64,000 bases of DNA. It comes from Viola odorata (lineage: Eukaryota > Streptophyta > Magnoliopsida > Malpighiales > Violaceae). The translations under genes were made by a program, and so were the position numbers. The DNA lies in NCBI GenBank assembly GCA_963691705.1, contig OY829546.1:28242040-28306039 (forward strand), read 5' to 3'. Each line of letters opens with the position of its first letter. The first letter of the stretch is position 1. This document shows, one piece after another, positions 56,083-64,000 of this stretch. The notes beneath the pieces were generated by a model. It was given only the letters and a program-made list of their open reading frames with translations. It was not told the origin of the DNA and did no database searches.

Positions 56083-59000
56083 TGGATTAATATTTCCTAT
56101 TTTATGTGTTTTTAATTACTATATAGAGTTTTGGCTTATTTTGGGATTATTTATTTTGGAATTATTTATTTTGGAATTATTTATTTAGGAATTATTTATT
56201 TAGGAATTATCTGTTTAGGAATTATTTATTTCTAATTTTGTAATTTTCCTAGCCTATTTAAAGGCCTTGCCGTATGAATAAAATAATCTATGATATTTTT
56301 GGAAAAAGAATGACACTTTGTCTTTGAGAGGTGCGTCCTCATAAACCGTTCCTATGGAACCTTGTTCTATTCCTAGTATCGCAAGCTGAGAGTAGCCACA
56401 AGTAAAGCCCGATGTTGCTATCTATTGAGTCATTCGTCTTTGAATTGCCAAGAGCACCCAGTCTTGGAGATTCATCGGTTTGACACAAGAACCTCAAGGG
56501 ATTCGACGTGAAGTGCCAAGAGCTCTCAGTGTTGGAGTTTCACGGTTTTCTTTGAGTTATGTTTCCGCATTCGAAATCCAAGCTTTGAACTAGATCACAA
56601 TTTCATTGCTAAGTCTCTAGCCGACTAGAGCCTTATCAGTTAGTAGCGGAGCTCAAGGCGTTCAAGTTTGGTAACTATCCTTTACTTTTGTCGTTGTGTC
56701 AATTAGAGTCACAAAATCAGTCCACCAAAGTGTCATTACTTTTTCTATTTTGAGTCTTTTATTTAAGTCACGAGAAGAGTCACAAAAGAGTCACCAAAAC
56801 AGTCCACAAAAGTGTTAGTCTCGAAATCATATTTCAATACATACCTATTGGAGTCCAATTTTAGTGAATCTTAGTTCGTTGGAAAGCCCTATCTGTTAGG
56901 AATCTAAATGAAGAAGAATCAAGCAATTCGGACATCGGAATCAAAAGTTGTGCTTGGTTTACTAAACTGTGTTCGCCGAAAATAGATTTCCACTTTCTTG
57001 TGTTAAGTTTGATTTAGGTGAATAAAGATGTGAGAAGCAAGGCTTGATGCTAAGAGGGATTGCGATACAACCCCTATGCAGAATGAGATTCGAGGGCGAA
57101 CCTTTGATAAGAGGGAGGGAATCATACGATCCTCGTATCGCAAGCCGCGTGGGCCAAGCAGCGCGCACGCATAGGCGCACCAGACAGCCCAAGTCGGCTA
57201 GGGTTTGGCGACGACTAGGGTTTGGCTAAGGAGGGCATGGATTAATATTTCCTATTTTAAGTGTTTTTAATTACTATATAGAGTTTTGGCTTATTTAGGG
57301 ATTATTTATTTAGGAATTATTTATTTAGGAATTATTTATTTAGGAATTATCTGTTTAGGAATTATTTATTTCTAAGTTTGTAATTTTCCTAGCCTATTTA
57401 AAGGCCCTGCCGTATGAATAAAATAATATATGATAATTTTGGAAAAGAATGATACTTTGTCTTTGATAGGTGCGTCCTCATACACCGCTCATATGGAACC
57501 TTGTTCTATTCCTAGTTTCTCAAGTTGAGAGTAGCCACAAGTAAAGCCCGAACTTGCTATCTATTGAGTCATTCGTCTTTGAATTGCCAAGAGCACCCAG
57601 TCTTGGAGATTCATCGGTTTGACACAAGAAGCTCAAGGGATTCGACGTGAAGTGCCAAAAGCACCCAGTGTTGGAGTTTCACGGTTTTCTTTGAGTTATG
57701 TTTCCGCATTCGAAATCCAAGCTTTGAACTAGATCACAATTTCATTGCTAAGTCTCTAGGCGACTGGAGCCTTATCAGTTGGTAGCGGAGCTCAAGGCGT
57801 TCAAGTTTGGTAACTATCCTTTACTTTTGTCGTTGTGTCAATTAGAGTCACAAAATCAGTCCACCAAAGTGTCATTACTTTTCTATTTTGAGTCTTTTAT
57901 TTAAGTCACGAGAAGAGTCACAAAAGAGTCACCAAAACAGTCCACAAAAGTGTTAGTCTCGAAATCATATTTCAATACATACCTATTGGAGTCCAATTTT
58001 AGTGAATCTTAGTTCGTTGGAAAGCCCTATCTGTTAGGAATCTAAATCAAGAAGAATCAAGCAATTCGGACATCGGAATCAAAAGTTGTGCTTGGTTTAC
58101 TAAACTGTGTTCGCCGAAAATAGATTTCCACTTTCTTGTGTTAAGTTTGATTTAGGTGAATAAAGATGGCAGAAGCAAGGCTTGATGCTAAGAGGGATTG
58201 CGATACAACCCCTATGCAGAATGAGATTCGAGGGCGAACCTTTGATAAGAGGGAGGGAATCATACGATCCTCGTATCGCAAGCCGCGTGGGCCAAGCAGC
58301 GCGCACGCATAGGCGCACCAGAAAGCCCAAGTCAGCTAGGGTTTGGCGACGACTAGGGTTTGGAAAAGGAGGGCATGGATTAATATTTCCTATTTTATGT
58401 GTTTTTAATTACTATATAGAGTTTTGGCTTATTTTGGGATTATTTATTTAGGAATTATTTATTTTGGAATTATTTATTTAGGAATTATTTATTTAGGAAT
58501 TATCTGTTTAGGAATTATTTATTTCTAATTTTGTAATTTTCCTAGCCTATTTAAAGGCCTTGCCGTATGAATAAAATAATCTATGATATTTTTGGAAAAA
58601 GAATGACACTTTGTCTTTGAGAGGTGCGTCCTCATAAACCGTTCCTATGGAACCTTGTTCTATTCCTAGTATCGCAAGCTGAGAGTAGCCACAAGTAAAG
58701 CCCGATGTTGCTATCTATTGAGTCATTCGTCTTTGAATTGCCAAGAGCACCCAGTCTTGGAGATTCATCGGTTTGACACAAGAACCTCAAGGGATTCGAC
58801 GTGAAGTGCCAAGAGCTCTCAGTGTTGGAGTTTCACGGTTTTCTTTGAGTTATGTTTCCGCATTCGAAATCCAAGCTTTGAACTAGATCACAATTTCATT
58901 GCTAAGTCTCTAGCCGACTAGAGCCTTATCAGTTAGTAGCGGAGCTCAAGGCGTTCAAGTTTGGTAACTATCCTTTACTTTTGTCGTTGTGTCAATTAGA

Positions 59001-60669
59001 GTCACAAAATCAGTCCACCAAAGTGTCATTACTTTTTCTATTTTGAGTCTTTTATTTAAGTCACGAGAAGAGTCACAAAAGAGTCACCAAAACAGTCCAC
59101 AAAAGTGTTAGTCTCGAAATCATATTTCAATACATACCTATTGGAGTCCAATTTTAGTGAATCTTAGTTCGTTGGAAAGCCCTATCTGTTAGGAATCTAA
59201 ATGAAGAAGAATCAAGCAATTCGGACATCGGAATCAAAAGTTGTGCTTGGTTTACTAAACTGTGTTCGCCGAAAATAGATTTCCACTTTCTTGTGTTAAG
59301 TTTGATTTAGGTGAATAAAGATGTGAGAAGCAAGGCTTGATGCTAAGAGGGATTGCGATACAACCCCTATGCAGAATGAGATTCGAGGGCGAACCTTTGA
59401 TAAGAGGGAGGGAATCATACGATCCTCGTATCGCAAGCCGCGTGGGCCAAGCAGCGCGCACGCATAGGCGCACCAGACAGCCCAAGTCGGCTAGGGTTTG
59501 GCGACGACTAGGGTTTGGCTAAGGAGGGCATGGATTAATATTTCCTATTTTAAGTGTTTTTAATTACTATATAGAGTTTTGGCTTATTTAGGGATTATTT
59601 ATTTAGGAATTATTTATTTAGGAATTATTTATTTAGGAATTATCTGTTTAGGAATTATTTATTTCTAAGTTTGTAATTTTCCTAGCCTATTTAAAGGCCC
59701 TGCCGTATGAATAAAATAATATATGATAATTTTGGAAAAGAATGATACTTTGTCTTTGATAGGTGCGTCCTCATACACCGCTCATATGGAACCTTGTTCT
59801 ATTCCTAGTTTCTCAAGTTGAGAGTAGCCACAAGTAAAGCCCGAACTTGCTATCTATTGAGTCATTCGTCTTTGAATTGCCAAGAGCACCCAGTCTTGGA
59901 GATTCATCGGTTTGACACAAGAATCTCAAGGGATTCGACGTGAAGTGCCAAAAGCACCCAGTGTTGGAGTTTCACGGTTTTCTTTGAGTTATGTTTCCGC
60001 ATTCGAAATCCAAGCTTTGAACTAGATCACAATTTCATTGCTAAGTCTCTAGGCGACTGGAGCCTTATCAGTTGGTAGCGGAGCTCAAGGCGTTCAAGTT
60101 TGGTAACTATCCTTTACTTTTGTCGTTGTGTCAATTAGAGTCACAAAATCAGTCCACCAAAGTGTCATTACTTTTCTATTTTGAGTCTTTTATTTAAGTC
60201 ACGAGAAGAGTCACAAAAGAGTCACAAAAACAGTCCACAAAAGTGTTAGTCTCGAAATCATATTTCAATACATACCTATTGGAGTCCAATTTCAGTGAAT
60301 CTTAGTTCGTTGGAAAGCCCTATCTGTTAGGAATCTAAATCAAGAAGAATCAAGCAATTTGGACATCGGAATCGAATGTTGTGCTTGGTTTACTAAACTG
60401 TGTTCGCCGAAAATAGATTTACACTTTCTTGTGTTAAGTTTGATTTAGGTGAATAAAGATGGCAGAAGCAAGGCTTGATGCTAAGAGGGATTGCGATACA
60501 ACCCCTATGCAGAATGAGATTCGAGGGCGAACCTTTGATAAGAGGGAGGGGATCATACGATCCTCGTATCGCAAGCCGCGTGGGCCAAGCAGCGCGCACG
60601 CATAGGCGCACCAGAAAGCCCAAGTCGGCTAGGGTTTGGCGACGACTAGGGGGTGGCAAAGGAGGGCAT
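56083..60669 (+). repeat. Dimeric higher-order repeat, 2293 bp, 2 copies (right block)
   Basis: Units of 1155 and 1138 bp recur twice. Shared markers include TTTCTAATTTTGTAATTTTCC, CTCTAGCCGACTAGAGCC, GAGTCACCAAAACAG, CACCAGACAGCCC and GGCTAAGGAGGGC. Differences are few, for example AAGAAGCTC against AAGAATCTC at 57626 and 59919. Confidence 0.85.
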
Positions 60670-63600
60670 GGATTAATATTTCCTATTTTATGTGTTTTTA
60701 ATTACTATATAGAGTTTTGGCTTATTTAGGGATTATTTATTTAGGAATTATTTATTTTGGAATTATTTATTTAGGAATTATCTATTTAGGAATTATCTGT
60801 TTAGGAATTATTTATTTCTAAGTTTGTAATTTTCCTAGCCTATTTAAAGGCCTTGCCGTATGAATAAAATAATCTATGATATTTTTGGAAAAAGAACGAC
60901 ACTTTGTCTTTGAGAGGTGCGTCCTCATAAACCGTTCCTATGGAACCTTGTTCTATTCCTAGTATCGCAAGCTGAGAGTAGCCACAAGTAAAGCCCGATG
61001 TTGCTATCTATTGAGTCATTCGTCTTTGAATTGCCAAGAGCACCCAGTCTTGGAGATTCATCGGTTGGACACAAAAACCTCAAGGGATTCGACGTGAAGT
61101 GCCAAAAGCTCTCAGTGTTGGAGTTTCACGGTTTTCTTTGAGTTATGTTTCCGCATTCGAAATCCAAGCTTTGAACTAGATCACAATTTCATTGCTAAGT
61201 CTCTAGGCGACTGGAGCCTTATCAGTTAGTAGCGGAGCTCAAGGCATTCAAGTTTGGTAACTATCCTTTACTTTTGTCGTTGTGTCAATTAGAGTCACAA
61301 AATCAGTCCACCAAAGTGTCATTACTTTTCTATTTTGAGTCTTTTATTTAAGTCACGAGAAGTGTCACAAAAGAGTCACAAAAACAGTCCACAAAAGTGT
61401 TAGTCTCGAAATCATATTTCAATACATACCTATTGGAGTCCAATTTCAGTGAATCTTAGTTCGTTGGAAAGCCCTATCTGTTAGGAATCTAAATCAAGAA
61501 GAATCAAGCAATTCGGACATCGGAATCAAAAGTTGTGCTTGGTTTACTAAACTGTGTTCGCCGAAAATAGATTTCCACTTTCTTGTGTTAAGTTTGATTT
61601 AGGTGAATAAAGATGGCAGAAGCAAGGCTTGATGCTAAGAGGGATTGCGATACAACCCCTATGCAGAATGAGATTCGAGGGCGAACCTTTGATAAGAGGG
61701 AGGGAATCATACGATCCTCGTATCGCAAGCCGCGTGGGCTAAGCAGCGCGCACGCATAGGCGCACCAGAAAGCCCAAATTGGCTAGGGTTTGGCGACGAC
61801 TAGGGTTTGGCAAAGGAGGGCATGGATTAATATTTCCTATTTTATGTGTTTTTAATTACTATATAGAATTTTGGCTTATTTAGGGATTATTTATTTAGGA
61901 ATTATTTATTTAGGAATTATCTATTTAGGAATTATCTGTTTAGGAATTATTTATTTCTAAGTTTGTAATTTTCCTAGCCAATTTAAAGGCCTTGCCGTAT
62001 GAATAAAATAATATATGATAATTTTGGAAAAGAATGATACTTTGTCTTTGATAGGTGCGTCCTCATACACCGTTCATATGGAACCTTGTTCTATTCCTAG
62101 TTTCTCAAGTTGAGAGTAGCCACAAGTAAAGCCCGAACTTGCTATCTATTGAGTCATTCGTCTTTGAATGGCCAAGAGCACCCAGTCTTGGAGATTCATC
62201 GGTTTGAGACAAGAATCTCAAGGGATTCGACGTGAAGTGCCAAAAGCACCTAGTGTTGGAGTTTCACGGTTTTCTTTGAGTTATGTTTCCGCATTATAAA
62301 TCCAAGCTTTGAACTAGATCACAATTTCATTGCTCAGTCTCTAGGCGACTGGAGCCTTATCAGTTGGTAGCTGAGCTCAAGGCGTTCAAGTTTGGTAACT
62401 ATCCTTTACTTTTGTCGTTGTGTCAATTAGAGTCACAAAATCAGTCCACCAAAGTGTCATTACTTTTCTATTTTGAGTCTTTTATTTAAGTCACGAGAAG
62501 AGTCACAAAAACAGTCCACAAAAGTGTTAGTCTCGAAATCATATTTCAATACATACCTATTGGAGTCCAATTTCTGTGAATCTTAGTTCGTTGGAAAGCC
62601 CTATCTGTTAGGAATCTAAATCAAGAAGAATCAAGCAATTCGGACATCGAAATCAAAAGTTGTGCTTGGTTTACTAAACTGTGTTCGCCGAAAATAGATT
62701 TCCACTTTCTTGTGTTAAGTTTGATTTAGGTGAATAAAGATGGCAGAAGCAAGGCTTGATGCTAAGAGGGATTGCGATACAACCCCTATGCAGAATGAGA
62801 TTCGAGGGTGAACCTTTGATAAGAGGGAGGGGATCATACGATCCTCGTATCGCAAGCCGCGTGGGCCAAGCAGCGCGCACGCATAGGCGCACCAGAAAGC
62901 CCAAGTCAGCTAGGGTATGGCGACGACTAGGGTTTGGCAAAGGAGGGCATGGATTAATATTTCCTATTTTATGTGTTTTTAATTACTATATAGAGTTTTG
63001 GCTTATTTTGGGATTATTTATTTAGGAATTATTTATTTTGGAATTATTTATTTAGGAATTATCTATTTAGGAATTATCTGTTTAGGAATTATTTATTTCT
63101 AAGTTTGTAATTTTCCTAGCCTATTTAAAGGCCTTGCCGTATGAATAAAATAATCTATGATATTTTTGGAAAAAGAATGACACTTTGTCTTTGAGAGGTG
63201 CGTCATCATAAACCGTTCCTATGGAACCTTGTTCTATTCCTAGTATCGCAAGCTGAGAGTAGCCACAAGTAAAGCCCGATGTTGCTATCTATTGAGTCAT
63301 TCGTCTTTGAATTGCCAAGAGCACCCAGTCTTGGAGATTCATCGGTTTGACACAAGAATCTCAAGGGATTCGACGTGAAGTGCCAAGAGCTCTCAGTGTT
63401 GGAGTTTCACGGTTTTCTTTGAGTTATGTTTCCGCATTCGAAATCCAAGCTTTGAACTAGATCACAATTTCATTGCTAAGTCTCTAGCCGACTGGAGCCT
63501 TATCAGTTAGTAGCGGAGCTCAAGGCGTTCAAGTTTGGTAACTATCCTTTACTTTTGTCGTTGTGTCAATTAGAGTCACAAAATCAGTCCACCAAAGTGT

Positions 63601-64000
63601 CATTACTTTTCTATTTTGAGTCTTTTATTTAAGTCACGAGAAGAGTCACAAAAGAGTCACAAAAACAGTCCACAAAAGTGTTAGTCTCGAAATCATATTT
63701 CAATATATACCTATTGGAGTCCAATTTCAGTGAATCTTAGTTCGTTGGAAAGCCCTATCTGTTAGGAATCTAAATCAAGAAGAATCAAGCAATTCGGACA
63801 TCGGAATCAAAAGTTGTGCTTGGTTTACTAAACTGTGTTCGCCGAAAATAGATTTCCACTTTCTTGTGTTAAGTTTGATTTAGGTGAATAAAGATGTGAG
63901 AAGCAAGGCTTGATGCTAAGAGGGATTGCGATACAACCCCTATGCAGAATGAGATTCGAGGGCGAACCTTTGATAAGAGGGAGGGAATCATACGATCCTC

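Larger units (their letters stand above)
52564..64000 (+). repeat. Right block of the same LTR-internal tandem array
   Basis: Same repeat and same orientation as the left block. LTR starts: 52564, 53717, 54928, 56083, 57238, 58376, 59531, 60669, 61823, 62950. There are nine complete units and a partial one running off the window. Spacings are 1153, 1211, 1155, 1155, 1138, 1155, 1138, 1154 and 1127 bp. The 1211 value is explained by an internal 84-bp duplication. The block starts at the 5' terminus of an LTR-like segment, preceded by non-array DNA ending in ATTAGCA. Its first unit closely resembles the interrupted last unit of the left block: both have GGCTTATTTTGGGATT and GAATGACACTTTG. Confidence 0.97.

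Noticed and set aside
1048..63025. Recurring 84-codon (+) and 88-codon (-) open frames in every unit, overlapping each other
   Set aside because: They lie on opposite strands of the same bases, have poor start context, no family resemblance and co-vary with the DNA repeat. Conservation reflects recent array amplification, not selection.

Overview
The window is plant nuclear DNA, most likely from a eudicot. A legume is possible but unproven. It holds no bacterial-type gene and no recognisable host gene. About 85% of it is one tandem array with a period of about 1.13-1.17 kb. The array is split into a left block (1-43135, 37 complete units plus partial ends) and a right block (52564-64000, 9 complete units plus a partial one). 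The 9.4 kb between them (43136-52563) holds minisatellites, decayed retroelement-like DNA and two oppositely oriented pieces of an endogenous plant pararetrovirus (Caulimoviridae-like).

My main reading is that the array is not an anonymous satellite. Each unit looks like one LTR (about 540-556 bp, beginning TGGATTAATA and ending TTATCA, with a TATTTAAAG box and an AATAAA signal) followed by a 0.6 kb internal region. That region has a primer-binding-site-like TGGTAGCGGAGC 2 nt after the LTR, a short ATG-led frame in good start context, and a purine tract AAAGGAGGG just before the next LTR. The array therefore has the form LTR-internal-LTR-internal, as described for tandem TRIM or other non-autonomous LTR elements. 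Two LTR subtypes alternate. Blocks of 2 or 3 units are themselves repeated at exactly constant spacing (3431, 3435, 2281, 3460, 2322 and 2293 bp), giving recent higher-order repeats and visible traces of unequal crossover.

The interruption opens with five minisatellites in series (periods about 57, 53, 52, 40 and 38 bp, 43136-44800). About 3.4 kb of decayed, non-coding, probably Ty3/gypsy-derived sequence follows. The virus pieces come next. On the plus strand are the end of a reverse transcriptase/RNase H frame (DFLSREF motif), an intact 562-codon ORF of unknown function, a compact promoter (palindrome, TATA box, poly(A) signal), a leader with a splice-donor-like site, and a truncated small ORF. 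At about 50671-50697 this flips into a minus-strand piece. Read from its own 5' end, that piece carries a primer-binding-like site, a leader and a long ORF with a 30K-superfamily movement protein domain. The right block then resumes exactly at an LTR 5' end.

Nothing here forms a working gene system. The coding capacity is viral relic. The interest lies in the architecture: an LTR element turned into a megasatellite, its nested amplification, the asymmetric interruption, the inverted viral junction, and a 13-bp primer-site sequence shared by the satellite and the viral piece.
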